Source: JBEVJK01 sp963791325 (GTDB taxonomy: Bacteria > Pseudomonadota > Alphaproteobacteria > Rhizobiales > Rhizobiaceae). Taken from it: a stretch of DNA of 64,000 nucleotides. Positions 1 through 9,962 of this stretch are shown one piece after another (position 1 is the stretch's first letter; every line of letters starts with the position of its first letter). The notes beneath the pieces were generated by a model. It was not told the DNA's origin and made no database searches. It worked only from the letters and a program-made list of their open reading frames with translations. The position numbers and the translations under genes were made by a program. The stretch lies in NCBI GenBank assembly GCA_963791325.1, contig CAWBRU010000023.1, positions 310,001 through 374,000 on the forward strand, given 5' to 3'.

Positions 1-615
1 TCACGGGTGCGCTGTCACCGGCGACGTGCTAAAAATGTCGCGGCTGTTCCGTGTTGAGCCAGGGACCCCCTCCGGCTCATCACCCTACCCTTATATCCCA
101 AACGGAACGGTCCAGAGGCGACGGTCACTTTTCAAGTGGTGGGTGACCGCCGCCTCACATCTTTTTCCATTTGACCGATTGCTCAGCTCGCCGACGTAGC
201 GAGTAACGAGATTAGGCCCGGGCTTGTCTGTTCGGATGAGGCGGCTCAAATCTTTTGCCAGATAATTTGCGGCCCTAGGTTGTGCTATGTTGAAGCTACT
301 AGGGGTCCCTGGTCGGGGGGTGGGTGTTCAGGTCGGGCGCAAAGCTGCTGGACGCCCACCCTTACGCGAGTTCAGTGGACTTTCCTTTCACCAGGAGCTG
401 TGACGCCGCGAACCGTAGTTGTTCTGCCCCAGCAATTTCGGTGGGCTTTATAAACTTCTGAGTTGCGACTGCTTAGTTCCAATGACCTCCGCCCGCCATT
501 GGCTAATATTGCTGTGGTGTGTTATATTGGCAATGGCCGCTCGATGTTGGGCGACGGTCGTTTCCTTGATGGCCGCCGTCTTTCCAAGGAGCGGACCCAG
601 AAGGAACTAAAACCG
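1..615. other. No supported gene
   Basis: I see no convincing coding region, RNA gene or repeat here. Short open frames exist but have no recognisable protein pattern. The last bases before 616 carry a purine-rich ribosome-binding site (AAGGA at 601-605) for the gene that follows. Confidence 0.5.
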
Positions 616-1014
616 GTGAAACTCTCCCCAATAATTGCGGCCCTCACCCTAGCGTTTTCTTCCATCCTACCGGCGGCGGCGGTGCCGATACCCACGGCAC
701 GCCCGGCGTATGCAAACCTCGTTCACCAAATCGGTTGGCGACACTACAACGGCTATCACCGTCAATGGAATGGGAATCGATATTGGCGGCACGGCGGTGG
801 TTATTACAGGCCGTATTATAGACCCTATTACAGGCCGTACTATAGACCGTACTACCGGCCCTATCATCCTTACCACCCCTATTACGGCCACTACCGGCAT
901 TACCGCCCCTATTACGGCCACTATGGGCACTACCATCCCTATTACGGCCCGGGTTATTACAATGGGTATTACTGGGGACACGGTAGCGGCGTCTCCATCA
1001 TCCTGCAATTCTAA
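616..1014 (+). CDS. Secreted His/Tyr/Pro-rich repeat protein
   Basis: The protein has 132 residues from a GTG start. I chose this start because AAGGA lies about 10 bases upstream and the reading begins directly with a signal peptide: a short basic start, a hydrophobic stretch, then Ala-rich residues ending near Ala-Ala-Ala. The mature part opens with a His/Tyr/Trp/Arg-rich stretch. It then runs through about five tandem Tyr-Tyr-Arg-Pro units and Tyr/His/Gly repeats (residues about 70-125), ending in a hydrophobic Ile-Ile-Leu-Gln-Phe tail. The in-frame ATG at 463 would add an N-terminal extension that hides the signal peptide, so I rejected it. Clustered His and Tyr suggest metal binding or a cell-surface role, but no family function is known to me. 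The DNA repeat also leaves other frames open, and those are shadows. Confidence 0.6.
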   Translation: MKLSPIIAALTLAFSSILPAAAVPIPTARPAYANLVHQIGWRHYNGYHRQWNGNRYWRHGGGYYRPYYRPYYRPYYRPYYRPYHPYHPYYGHYRHYRPYYGHYGHYHPYYGPGYYNGYYWGHGSGVSIILQF

Positions 1015-1547
1015 TCGAAGAGCGGTATCAGCCACCCACGGACGATCATTCGCGCTCTGGTCCGCTATCGCACAATCCGATCAGGCTGCTCCTTCGGGAT
1101 GCATTGTAAGCTGCTCCTCTATTTTCTCCGTGATGAGCTGAGTACCTGCTTGCGTTCGCCGGAACGACAGCGGGGTTCCTTCGCCGCACGGAGTGGTGAG
1201 TTCTCGATCCCAAGGCGATCACAATGTCAATCAACTGACCGTGGAATAAGTCGCCTTTTGGCGTCTCGTTTGTAAAGCTATTTGTAGGACAATATACTAG
1301 CCGAGCTGCACATTTCCGGATGCCTCACCGAACTGATGGTTGCCATGATTTCGGGGCTCACTACTGTCGGACCGCTCCAACGGCGACATTCGGTAATGCT
1401 CGCTGTCTGCATCGGGCCGGGTTTTGCGTCTGAGCCGGCTGTTACAACGGTTAACTACCCCAACATCAAGTCCTTGGGAACGTTGCTCGCGACGGTCGTG
1501 ATCCGATTGGCACCGGGGTCTCTGTCGCTCGGATTACCGGAGCACCA
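1015..1547. other. Intergenic, nothing recognised
   Basis: The stretch lies between the His/Tyr-rich gene and the convergent PLP enzyme. Short open frames here show no family pattern. No terminator hairpin stood out. Confidence 0.4.
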
Positions 1548-2675
1548 CTATAGTAAGGTCCTGAAATCGCCGGTATCTAGAAAGCTCTCCAGCATGTCTC
1601 GATAGGGCTTGATCTCAATTTGGTTTTCCCTGAGCCAGTCGGGATTGTAGTAGGTAGAAGCGTATCGGTCGCCACCGTCACAGATGAGAGATACCAGCGA
1701 TCCTTCCCTCCCTTCCGCAATCATGCTCGCCGCGATCCAACACAGCCCAAAAAAATTCGTGCCAGTGGATCCGCCAACCCGCCGAAACAGCCGATCCGAC
1801 AACACATGCATGGCTGCAATCGATGCAGCGTCAGGTATCTTGATCATATGGTCGATTACACTTGGGACAAAAGACGGTTCGACACGCGGCCGTCCAATAC
1901 CCTCAATGCGTGACGGCTGCAGGCAAGTTGCCTGACGATTGCCGCTCACAAAGCACTCATAGAAAGCCGAATGCTCGACGTCGACGACGCAAAGCCGCGT
2001 GTTGAAATTTCGGTAGCGGATATAGCGCCCAATCGTAGCCGAAGTCCCCCCTGTGCCTGCGCTCATCACGACCCAGGCGGGTTCAGGGTACTGTTCTGCC
2101 CGCATCTGGTCAAAGATGCTCTGGGCGATGTTGTTGTTGCCACGCCAATCAGTCGCGCGTTCGGCATAGGTGAACTGATCAAGGTAGTGTCCGCCGGCCT
2201 CATCGGCCAGTCGCGCAGCCACATCATAAACAGCGGTTGGCCTGTCGACGAAATGGCAAGTTCCGCCGAACCGCTCGATCGCCTCAACCTTCTGACGGCT
2301 CGTAGCCCGCGGCATAACAGCCATAAACGGCAATCCCAGAAGATGCGCGAAGTAGGCCTCACTCACCGCCGTTGAGCCCGAGGAGGCTTCCACCAGAGTC
2401 GTGCCCTCCATAATCTTGCCGTTGCAGATCCCGTAAAGGAACAACGAGCGCGCCAGCCGATGCTTCAGGCTCCCCGTCGGATGAGTGGATTCGTCCTTGA
2501 GATAAAACGAAACACCGCGCAGACCCCGAAAAACTGGCTTGATCAGATGGGTGTCGGCCGATCGAAGGCCATCTCCCTGAAGGATATTGATCGCATTACG
2601 CGCCCAGTCCCTGTCGTCCCGGGCCGGCAGCGCAGGCACCAATAGGCCTGGGGAGTAGCGTGAACAAACAGACAC
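1548..2675 (-). CDS. PLP-dependent cysteine synthase-fold enzyme, Cds1-like
   Basis: This 375-residue protein has the fold type II PLP architecture of cysteine synthase/cystathionine beta-synthase. The PLP lysine is about residue 71, in a Pro-Thr-Gly-Ser-Leu-Lys-His-Arg context. The substrate loop Glu-Ala-Ser-Ser-Gly-Ser-Thr follows near residues 96-102, and a Gly-rich phosphate loop (Ser-Ala-Gly-Thr-Gly-Gly-Thr) lies near residue 205. The Lys-His-Arg context, the asparagine-rich segment before the phosphate loop and the length match the Cds1 L-cysteine desulfhydrase group better than CysK. If so, it would degrade cysteine to sulfide, pyruvate and ammonia in the cytosol. It stands alone, with no sulfur genes beside it. 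Cysteine synthase-like biosynthetic activity remains an alternative. Confidence 0.75.
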   Translation of the reverse strand: MSVCSRYSPGLLVPALPARDDRDWARNAINILQGDGLRSADTHLIKPVFRGLRGVSFYLKDESTHPTGSLKHRLARSLFLYGICNGKIMEGTTLVEASSGSTAVSEAYFAHLLGLPFMAVMPRATSRQKVEAIERFGGTCHFVDRPTAVYDVAARLADEAGGHYLDQFTYAERATDWRGNNNIAQSIFDQMRAEQYPEPAWVVMSAGTGGTSATIGRYIRYRNFNTRLCVVDVEHSAFYECFVSGNRQATCLQPSRIEGIGRPRVEPSFVPSVIDHMIKIPDAASIAAMHVLSDRLFRRVGGSTGTNFFGLCWIAASMIAEGREGSLVSLICDGGDRYASTYYNPDWLRENQIEIKPYRDMLESFLDTGDFRTLL

Positions 2676-2954
2676 TCAAACCTCCCGGTCGAGCGCAACT
2701 CGGCATCAGCTTCACCTTAGCCGATATTTGTAAATGCTAAAACAGACCGTTTGGACGACTGCATCGTCGCGCCCGGTCCAAGTCATCGGCCGACACGGGG
2801 AATCCGAGTGGCCGCACCGATCGTCTGGCTTGTGCGACACTCGCATCTCGGCGGTTACAGTGTCAGGCGAGGACATTTGAGCGGACGAGGCAGCACAGAC
2901 CCTCATCCACCCGGCTGGAACTCACGGCTCGAGCAAGTGCGAAGTGAACCCCAA

Positions 2955-4733
2955 CTACTCACCGGCAAGCCCCGCCTTGCGAAGCCCATCGACCACCCGC
3001 TCGAAATCGGCAGGGTTCTTGTAGGGGAGCACTTTGCGGCGGTGTTCCAGGGAATAGTCAGGATTGACACGAAACACCTCCTGCCACTGCACTCGCGCCT
3101 CGTCGAAGCGGCCCAAGTGACCGTAGCTCGCAGCTAGCAGTACACGGGAGACGTCAGTCTCTGGGTTACGAACAAGTCGCCGCCTGAGACAAGCGACGGC
3201 ATCCTCGTACCGGCCCAGTTGGAACATCGCTTGTGCCCTGAAGTGCAACCACAGGTCCGGATAATACGGGTTCAGGGCCATTGCCCGATCAAAACAGGCA
3301 AGCGCCTCCTCGGACCTGCCCGAATAGTGCAGCGTGTTGCCGAGACTTTCGTGCCCGTCCGCAAGATTTGGGGCAAGCGAGATTGCACGCTCCGCCTCGC
3401 GGAGGGCCAGGTCGTGCCGTCGCAAATGCAGATTGACTATGCCCAGCGCCCAATGCGCCCTGGGATTGCTGTCGTCGAGCGCCACTGCATGTGTCGCAAA
3501 CTCTTCCGCCTGTTCCGTCGATGCCGACGTCGACGAGCTCCATCGGTTCATGTAGTCCAGCCCGTGTGTCATAGCGAGCAGCGCGTAGGCGGAAGAAAAC
3601 TTCGGGTCCAGCTGGATGGCGCTTTGCAGCAGTTCCCGAGCCCGGTTGTTTTGCTCTCTCGTGAACCGCCACAGCAGCTCTCGGCCGCGAAGAAAGCAGT
3701 CATACGCTTCCAGGTTGTCGGTTTGCTCGGTTACGAGCCGCTGTTGATCGGCCTGCGTCAGATTAAGTCTAAGGGCGCCAATGATGTGCTGTGTCACGTC
3801 GTCCTGAACAGCAAAGATGTCGGTCAGGTCGCGATCGAAACGCTCCGCCCAAAGATGTCCGCCCGTGGCCGCGTCGATCAGCTGCGCAGTGATCCTGACC
3901 CTGTTGCCGGACTTGCGGACGCTCCCCTCCAGCACGTAGCGGACACCGAGCTTCTGGCCCACCTCCTGAACGTTCACGTTCCTGCCCTTGAAAGTGAACG
4001 ACGAATTGCGGGCGATCACGAACAGCTGCGGCAGCTTTGACAGAGCTGTGATCGTGTCCTCGGAAATTCCGTCCGCGAAATACTCCTGCTCGGCTTCGCC
4101 GCTCATATTGACGAACGGAAGTACGGCCATCGAGAGCTTCTGCGGCGGCGCTGCCAAAGCCGGAGCGGCCGGAACTTCCGCGGTCGAAACTGCCGTCGCT
4201 TGAACTGCGGCGCCGACCTGCAGGGAATAGACTCGGATAGGTTCGGCGATGTTCTTGAGCTGGGTGATGCCGAGATCACTGACTGAAATGTCGAGCCTCG
4301 CCTTGACCTGGCGATAGGCATCCTCGGACAGGCAGATGGTCCCCGGCGCTGCAACGCCTTCCAGGCGCGCGGCGATGTTGACGCCATCGCCCATCAGGTC
4401 GCCGTCGCTTTCTTCCACCACATCCCCTAGATGGATGCCGATCCGGAATTCGATGCGCCGGTCCTGCGGCACGCCGGCATTGCGCTCGACCATGCCGTTC
4501 TGCACCTCCATGGCGCAGCGCACGGCGTCGACCACACTGCGGAACTCGACCAACGCTCCATCGCCGGTGCGCTTGATCACGCGCCCATTGTGCACCGCGA
4601 TGGTCGGATCGATCAGATCGCTGCGCAATGCCCGCAACCTGGCCAAGGTGCGAGCTTCGTCCGTACTGGCGAGTCGACTGTATCCAACCACGTCTGCAGC
4701 CAGAATGGCGACAAGCCTGCGATTCTCGCTCAT
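2955..4733 (-). CDS. Class III adenylate cyclase with TolB-like and TPR domains
   Basis: I place the start at the ATG at 4733, preceded by GGAGGA, rather than the longer frame from 4832, which adds a non-conserved leader. The protein has about 592 residues. The N-terminal CHD cyclase domain (residues about 5-170) shows both metal-binding aspartates: Asp14 in the Ala-Ala-Asp-Val-Val-Gly-Tyr-Ser motif and Asp58 in Arg-Thr-Gly-Asp-Gly. A Gly-Asp-Gly-Val-Asn-Ile-Ala-Ala-Arg-Leu motif follows. A TolB-like segment (about 200-310, beginning Val-Leu-Pro-Phe) and about six tetratricopeptide repeats complete it. The family makes cAMP from ATP, and the TPRs probably bind a partner. Many rhizobia carry dozens of such cyclases, so the specific signal cannot be told. 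Confidence 0.85.
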   Translation of the reverse strand: MSENRRLVAILAADVVGYSRLASTDEARTLARLRALRSDLIDPTIAVHNGRVIKRTGDGALVEFRSVVDAVRCAMEVQNGMVERNAGVPQDRRIEFRIGIHLGDVVEESDGDLMGDGVNIAARLEGVAAPGTICLSEDAYRQVKARLDISVSDLGITQLKNIAEPIRVYSLQVGAAVQATAVSTAEVPAAPALAAPPQKLSMAVLPFVNMSGEAEQEYFADGISEDTITALSKLPQLFVIARNSSFTFKGRNVNVQEVGQKLGVRYVLEGSVRKSGNRVRITAQLIDAATGGHLWAERFDRDLTDIFAVQDDVTQHIIGALRLNLTQADQQRLVTEQTDNLEAYDCFLRGRELLWRFTREQNNRARELLQSAIQLDPKFSSAYALLAMTHGLDYMNRWSSSTSASTEQAEEFATHAVALDDSNPRAHWALGIVNLHLRRHDLALREAERAISLAPNLADGHESLGNTLHYSGRSEEALACFDRAMALNPYYPDLWLHFRAQAMFQLGRYEDAVACLRRRLVRNPETDVSRVLLAASYGHLGRFDEARVQWQEVFRVNPDYSLEHRRKVLPYKNPADFERVVDGLRKAGLAGE

Positions 4734-5978
4734 GGGCCCGTCCTCCCCCTCAGCTTCACGATACCAGGAAGACAGAGGAAGGGGGAATTTTCGGGTTTGG
4801 GCACGACCGCGGCTCGCCATTTTCGAGGTCACCAGGCGATGTGCAAGCCTGGGCAGTGACCAAGCCGTTCTCGACGCTGACAGGCCGAGAGTCCGCTCAG
4901 GGCGGGCTAGGATCGACCGTCCTCGCGAGATCGGCTGACAGCTGGTCGATCAAGTTGGCTGCCCTGTGACCGCAGATGTGTATGCCGGCGAACCCGGGCG
5001 AGCGGCTAGGTGGCACTGAAGGCTGTTTCCCGGTTGCTGCCCGGTTCGATGACCGGCAAACCAGTTGTGCATCCCGGAAGGCAGTGGCAAATCCGCCGAC
5101 GGCCTGGAGCTAAGGACGGCGAAAATCTGACCGGGAGGCCTTTCGGCAGATGAGTTTTTCCGGGCTAATCGCCTCATTGGAGACGTAGAAGGCAGTTCCG
5201 CTTTTCGGCCGCAAAGCGGGCCTCTTACATTCGCCGCAAGGGCCGCTTCTGGGCGCGAGTGCGACCTCCTTATCAAGCGCCGGTCGCCGATTGAGGCAAG
5301 TGGAGGTGTGCACTTCCGAGACGGTGAACTTGGCACTGACCGCTGCTTGCGTTCGGAGCCTCCGGCTGATGCCCGAGAGGAGATGGGGAAGAGGCCCCTA
5401 TAGGGCGGGCAGTCTGAAGGCCACCGCGAACAAGGCTTCGACGCACTGTGGGTGTAGGTTGAGCCGGGCGAACCGGATAAGCAGTCCGCGCCCGCATGGG
5501 CGCGGACACATCCGTTCCTTGTCAATAGTTATGCCGCCACCCGGCATCGGTGAACTGGCGTTTCCTCTTTGGCTCGTTGAAGCAACGCGCACTCGTGGCT
5601 GGTAACGGCCCTGCTAAATCTCTGGCTGGCTCGCGGTTGTGCTGAGGGCGAATGCCTTGATACTGTGGCTGGGGATCTGTTGGAACATCCTGCCCGAACA
5701 GAGCAGCCATTTTAAGCTCCCGCGCAGCGTGGCATCACCGCCTCTGTACTCTTGAGTTCGGCCTGATTTGCTGGAAGAGGCGATCCGACTTCCCAGAAAA
5801 GTGCTGCCCGCCTCCACCTAGACGAAAAAGATCGATCGATGAGATTGATCGACACCACCTGTCGAAAAAGTTGCCGAGCCCGAGATTGTACGATTTTTAG
5901 GAGCCAAGGCGCCGCCCCCGCGGTAAGCTTGTGGATCCGAGGCGGCGGCTAGTGCCGCCGACAGGGGAGAACAAGGCG
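4734..5978. other. Long stretch without a supported gene
   Basis: About 1.2 kb with several overlapping short open frames on both strands, none with a recognisable family, signal peptide or good ribosome-binding site. It could hold decayed genes or a non-coding RNA, but I cannot support one. Confidence 0.4.
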
Positions 5979-6494
5979 ATGACGCAAGGAATGAACCCGG
6001 CCGCACCGCACCACCTGCCGCCGTTCATCACCGCGCCGGGGCAGACCGATGTCTTTCTCGTCGGATGTGCGATCTTCATCATCATTGCGGTGATCACCTT
6101 GGGCAGTCTCTACTTCCGTCTTCATGCGCTGCCGGAGCATTTGTCGCACGGCAAGGCGAGCAAGCTGCAGTTCGAGGTGGTGTCGGTGATGGCCCTGCTG
6201 GCGCTCTTCACCCACAACAGCTGGTTCTGGGTCGCCGCTCTGCTGCTGGCGATCGTTCCCATCCCCGACCTCTACGGTCCGCTGGCTGGGATGGCCGAGT
6301 CGCTCGCCAAGATGGCGAGGTGGCCCCGTCGCCGTGGCGATGGAGTTGCGTTGGATGGCAGCGAACCCGGCAAAATGCTTACTGTCGATGGCAATGGGCG
6401 CGACCTTGACCGGCATACTGCGTCGGCGGTGACGCTCGCCCCTGACCTGGCGCCCCGACATCGACGGGCAAGTAGAACGGCGCCCAAAGTCTGA
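5979..6494 (+). CDS. Small inner-membrane protein paired with HlyD adaptor
   Basis: The ATG at 5979 follows an AGGGGAG ribosome-binding site at the right distance, giving 171 residues. Residues about 22-45 and 68-95 form two hydrophobic segments separated by a short basic loop. The C-terminal 65 residues are polar, Arg-rich and poorly ordered. It lies 50 bases upstream of an HlyD-family adaptor in the same direction. The layout recalls the enterobacterial YiaW (DUF3302)-YiaV pair, where a two-helix membrane protein precedes an HlyD adaptor, and I infer a similar partnership. The sequence match to DUF3302 is not strong enough by eye to name it. The transported substrate is unknown. Confidence 0.6.
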   Translation: MTQGMNPAAPHHLPPFITAPGQTDVFLVGCAIFIIIAVITLGSLYFRLHALPEHLSHGKASKLQFEVVSVMALLALFTHNSWFWVAALLLAIVPIPDLYGPLAGMAESLAKMARWPRRRGDGVALDGSEPGKMLTVDGNGRDLDRHTASAVTLAPDLAPRHRRASRTAPKV

Positions 6495-6544
6495 ACGGAT
6501 CGCAAGCCTGAAACGTCAGGGGCCGGGGCGGGAGGAGGCGTAGC

Positions 6545-7780
6545 ATGATCGAGCTATTCCTGTGCTCGGTGTTCACCATTCTTCCGGATTTCCTCTACCG
6601 CCGCTACGGCCAGGGGAAAAAGATCGGCACCGACATCACTCTCTACTCTGTCTGGTTCGAGCTTCGCTACGGGATCACCGCCTGCCTGTTCCTGACCATT
6701 CTTCTGCTGACTGTGATCCTCTATTTCCATCCTTCGACCAGCAATGTGATCTCGTTCTACCGGACCGTGCCGATCCTTCCGGAAGGCTCCGGCAGGGTCG
6801 AGGAGATCTTCGTCAACGTCAGCGACAAGGTAAAAGCCGGTCAGCCGATCTTCCGGCTAGACGACTCCGAGCAAAAAGCCGGCTTGGACACTGCCCAGCG
6901 CAAGCTCGCCGAGATCGGCGCGGCGATTGAGCTGGCCAAAACCCAGCTGGTGGTCTCGGACGCGCAGATCAGCGGGGCCGAGAGCGCCTACCGGCAGGCC
7001 GTCGACGAGCTCGCCACCAGGACCGAACTCAAGGCCCGCAATTCGCCCTCAGTCGCGCCGCGGGAGATCGAGCGGCTGCAGAATGTCGTCGACGGACGCC
7101 AGGCTGCCGTGGCGGCAGCAATCGCCGGCAAGCAGACGATCGCGACACAGATTGCGACGGTGTTGCCGGCGCAACAGGCGAGCGCCACCGCGCAGTTGGC
7201 CGAGGCACAGGTCGAGCTCGACAAAACGATCGTGCACGCTGGCGTCGACGGGATTGTCGAGCAGTTCACTTTGCGAAAGGGGGACGTCGTCAACCCGCTG
7301 ATGCGTCCCGCCGGCGTGCTAGTTCCCTCTGAGGCCGGGCGCTGGGGAGTCATCGCCGGCTTCAATCAACTCGAAGCCCAGGTGATGAAGCCCGGCATGG
7401 TGGCCGAGGTCGCCTGCGTGTCGAAGCCGATGACCGTGATCCCGATGGTGGTGACCAACGTCCAGGGGCTTATCGCGGCCGGGCAGTTGAGGGCGTCCGA
7501 CCAGCTGATCGATGCGCAGCAGGTGAGCCGGCCCGGAACGCTGACCGTCTATCTCGAGCCGATGTTCGACAACGGCTTCGAAGGCATTCCCCCGGGTAGC
7601 ACCTGCATCGCCAATGCCTATACCAGCAACTATGACCGGCTCGATTCTTCCGACGTCGGCACGTTCGAGAGCTTCGTCCTACACGGGATTGACACGGTTG
7701 GCATCGTCCATGCCATCGTCCTGCGCATCCAGGCGCTGCTCTTGCCAATCCAGACCCTAGTGTTCTCGGGTGGGCACTGA
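6545..7780 (+). CDS. HlyD-family membrane fusion/adaptor protein
   Basis: The protein has 411 residues. A single transmembrane helix lies at about 37-60. It is followed by a beta-barrel/lipoyl start (Ile-Leu-Pro-Glu-Gly-Ser-Gly-Arg-Val at about 78), a long Ala/Gln/Glu-rich coiled-coil hairpin (about 105-225), the second lipoyl half ending in Gly-Val-Asp-Gly-Ile-Val-Glu, and a C-terminal barrel. This is the standard layout of HlyD/EmrA-type adaptors, which link an inner-membrane pump to the outer membrane. The gene follows the two-helix protein and no pump or outer-membrane channel gene is next to it. The unusual N-terminal 36 residues before the helix, with a Leu-Tyr-Arg-Arg-Tyr-Gly segment, resemble the YibH/YiaV subgroup. 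Confidence 0.85.
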   Translation: MIELFLCSVFTILPDFLYRRYGQGKKIGTDITLYSVWFELRYGITACLFLTILLLTVILYFHPSTSNVISFYRTVPILPEGSGRVEEIFVNVSDKVKAGQPIFRLDDSEQKAGLDTAQRKLAEIGAAIELAKTQLVVSDAQISGAESAYRQAVDELATRTELKARNSPSVAPREIERLQNVVDGRQAAVAAAIAGKQTIATQIATVLPAQQASATAQLAEAQVELDKTIVHAGVDGIVEQFTLRKGDVVNPLMRPAGVLVPSEAGRWGVIAGFNQLEAQVMKPGMVAEVACVSKPMTVIPMVVTNVQGLIAAGQLRASDQLIDAQQVSRPGTLTVYLEPMFDNGFEGIPPGSTCIANAYTSNYDRLDSSDVGTFESFVLHGIDTVGIVHAIVLRIQALLLPIQTLVFSGGH

Positions 7781-7813
7781 GACGACGCCAACGATCGCGG
7801 CGGAGGGAGAGCG

Positions 7814-9537
7814 TCAGGATGCCGTGGTCTTGAACCCAGCCTTGGCGAGCCCCTCCAGCAGGTGGGCCTCGTCCTTGGGCTTGATGCTGCGCATCCGGAT
7901 CACCTTGGCCAGCTCGGTCAAGAAATCGGGGGCTGCCTTAGCGAACCATTGCCGTTCGGCCTCAGCCTCCTCCCGGCGGCCGAGCTGGCCATAGATGGCG
8001 GCGGCGATCACGTGGTAGATCGGGTTGGCGGAAAGCTTCGCCTTTCCGATCCACACCCCGGCGCTGCCATAGTCGCCGAGCATGTAATAACAGAGCGCGA
8101 CCACGCTCTCATAATAGCCGAGCGGTCCGGGATTGCGGTCGAGCACGTTGAGCATCAGATCGCGGCCGCGCGCCCACTCGCCAGTCAAGGCCAGGCGTAA
8201 CCCGTATTCGGCGAGCAGCTCGGTGTCGTTCGGATTGATGGCGATAGCGTGCGCCCCGACCTTCATCGCGGCCTGGACGTCCTGGCTGAAGAACAGCGCA
8301 GCCATATAGGACTGCAGCGCACGGGCGTTGCTGGGATCAAGGTCGACGGCCCGCCGTGCGGCGTCGAAGGCGCGCTCGAGCGGCGGGGTCGAGCCGCCGC
8401 CGACCGCATAGCGGAAACGGACCTCATCAAGGTAGGTGAGCGACAAAAGCGCCCAGGCAGTGGAATAGGTCGGGAACGCGACTGTGGTCTTTTTCCAGGC
8501 ATCTCTCCACGGCGCTGTGGGCCTTCGGATTGAGGTCGGCCCGGTAGGCATAGTAGGCGAGCGTGCACTGGTAGGCGGCCCAGTCGTTCGGCGTCTCACG
8601 CTCGAGCCTTGCGGCATCGGTGCGGAAGACCACGCCATAGGGCTGGGCGACCGCAGTTGCGACCTTGGCGGCGATGGCCAATTCGCTGTCCAGGAGCTCG
8701 GCGGGGTCGACTTCCCCGTCGTAGTTCTCCGCCCAGACCACCGAGCCGTCGGCGATGTCGATTAGTCGTACACTTAACCGATAGCGCCTGTCGATCACCC
8801 GCAGCGCGCCCGAAGCTGGTACTGAATCGGATCGGCCATGCCGGATGACGTCGGCTGCGGCCCGGCCACCACCTCGATTTCGCGGAAGGACGCCAGCTGG
8901 CGCACGACTTCCTCGGTCAAGCCCTGGGCGATGGCCGCCGCGTGCGGCGCGTCGCCATCGTTGGTGAACGGAGAGACGAGCAGCCTTGAAAGCGACGGTG
9001 TTTGAGTTCTCGACTCTGCTTCAAGGGCCGGAAGGCGCCCGTAACTCCACCCGGCGATCAGGCCCGGGCCAATGAGCCCAACCACGAGCAGGAGTAGCCA
9101 GGCGAGACGGTGCCAGTTGCGCCACTGCTTTTCGTCGACAAAAACCTGGTCGCTGCTGCCGTTGATGTCACGACGGGTAAAGATCGGGACATAGCCGCCC
9201 TTGGGGATCGTGATGATGATCGGATCGTCGGCGCCGGCGACCAGATAGTAGTGCTCGAGCGCGCGGCGCACGCGCCCCGCCTCGATCCTCACCACAGGAT
9301 CGACTGAACCGTCGAAGGACGAACCCCGCCCCAGCACATCGGTTGCGATGGAGAAAGCCTTGATGCGGTCTGCCCGGCCGGAAGCAACTCTTCGACGATG
9401 TAGCTCAGGAAGCGTCGAGCCCGCTCAGGCACAATGAAGTCCGCGCTTTCGAGCACAGATGCAAGCTCTCGGCGCACCAGCTCAGCGGTCGCTGAATCAT
9501 AAGTCGACAGGGGGGCAGCCACGCCAAGCCCGACCAC
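7814..9537 (-). pseudogene. Winged-helix/TolB-like/TPR regulator, three frameshifts
   Basis: Four consecutive frames together reconstruct one protein of about 570 residues. Segment 1 (9537 to about 9380) starts at a GTG six bases after GGAGGG. Segment 2 (to about 8815) carries the winged-helix part, with Val-Arg-Ile-Glu-Ala-Gly-Arg-Val-Arg-Arg-Ala-Leu and Ile-Pro-Lys-Gly-Gly-Tyr-Val-Pro, then one transmembrane helix and the TolB-like start. Segment 3 (to about 8490) continues the TolB-like domain, and segment 4 holds the TPRs. The breaks look like single-base indels: a lost base near 9380, a lost G in a G-run near 8815, and an extra A in an A-run near 8490. The family is a membrane-anchored DNA-binding regulator common in rhizobia. 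All domains are otherwise conserved, so recent decay or sequencing error are both possible. Confidence 0.75.
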
Positions 9538-9686
9538 CAATCCCTCCTTCGGCGGCTCGATGCATGTTCGTTACGGTATTTTACGTTAGCTGCCGGGACG
9601 AATGAAAGCAAATGTGGGATCCTGACCGATCTCAGGGAACAAGGGCCTTACACATGAGCCCTGGCGTGTCTCTTGCCTGTCGGCTT

Positions 9687-9914
9687 ATGCCCGAACTTGC
9701 AATTCGGATCAGAGTGCTGGCGATGCACAACAAGTCGTTCGTGGACCTCTGCGACGACCTTGCGGCAGCGCAATCTGCACTTGAGTTGGTGGCCCTTGTC
9801 CCTGAAGCTCTGAGGCAAAGTCGACTGTCCGAATGCGAAAGCTGGATCGTTGACCTCTGCGATGAGGTCCGGAGGGCGGTCCGCAGCAGCACAGCTGGCC
9901 AGGCGCCGCGTTAG
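9687..9914 (+). CDS. Small hypothetical helical protein
   Basis: About 75 residues if the ATG at 9687 is used; the frame is open from 9612. The predicted protein is acidic and helical, with a repeated Asp-Leu-Cys-Asp pattern at two places (around residues 17 and 56). It has no signal peptide or domain that I recognise. Its stop codon lies inside a perfect hairpin, which suggests a real gene ending at a terminator. The ribosome-binding site is weak, so the start is uncertain. Confidence 0.45.
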   Translation: MPELAIRIRVLAMHNKSFVDLCDDLAAAQSALELVALVPEALRQSRLSECESWIVDLCDEVRRAVRSSTAGQAPR

Positions 9915-9929
9915 AAGCGCGGCGCCTGG
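9899..9929 (+). terminator. Perfect 12-bp hairpin at stop codon
   Basis: The bases 9899-9910 and 9918-9929 are exact reverse complements (CCAGGCGCCGCG), with a 7-base loop that contains the TAG stop of the preceding small gene. The run after it is only TATTT, so Rho-independent termination would be weak. It may also act as an mRNA 3' stabiliser. Confidence 0.55.
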
Positions 9930-9962
9930 TATTTGAGCGGCGCAAGGATTAGGGCCTTTCCT

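Noticed and set aside
710..1141. Thr/Ile-rich open frame over the His/Tyr repeat gene
   Set aside because: It is the shadow of the 616-1014 repeat in another frame and has no signal peptide or ribosome-binding site.
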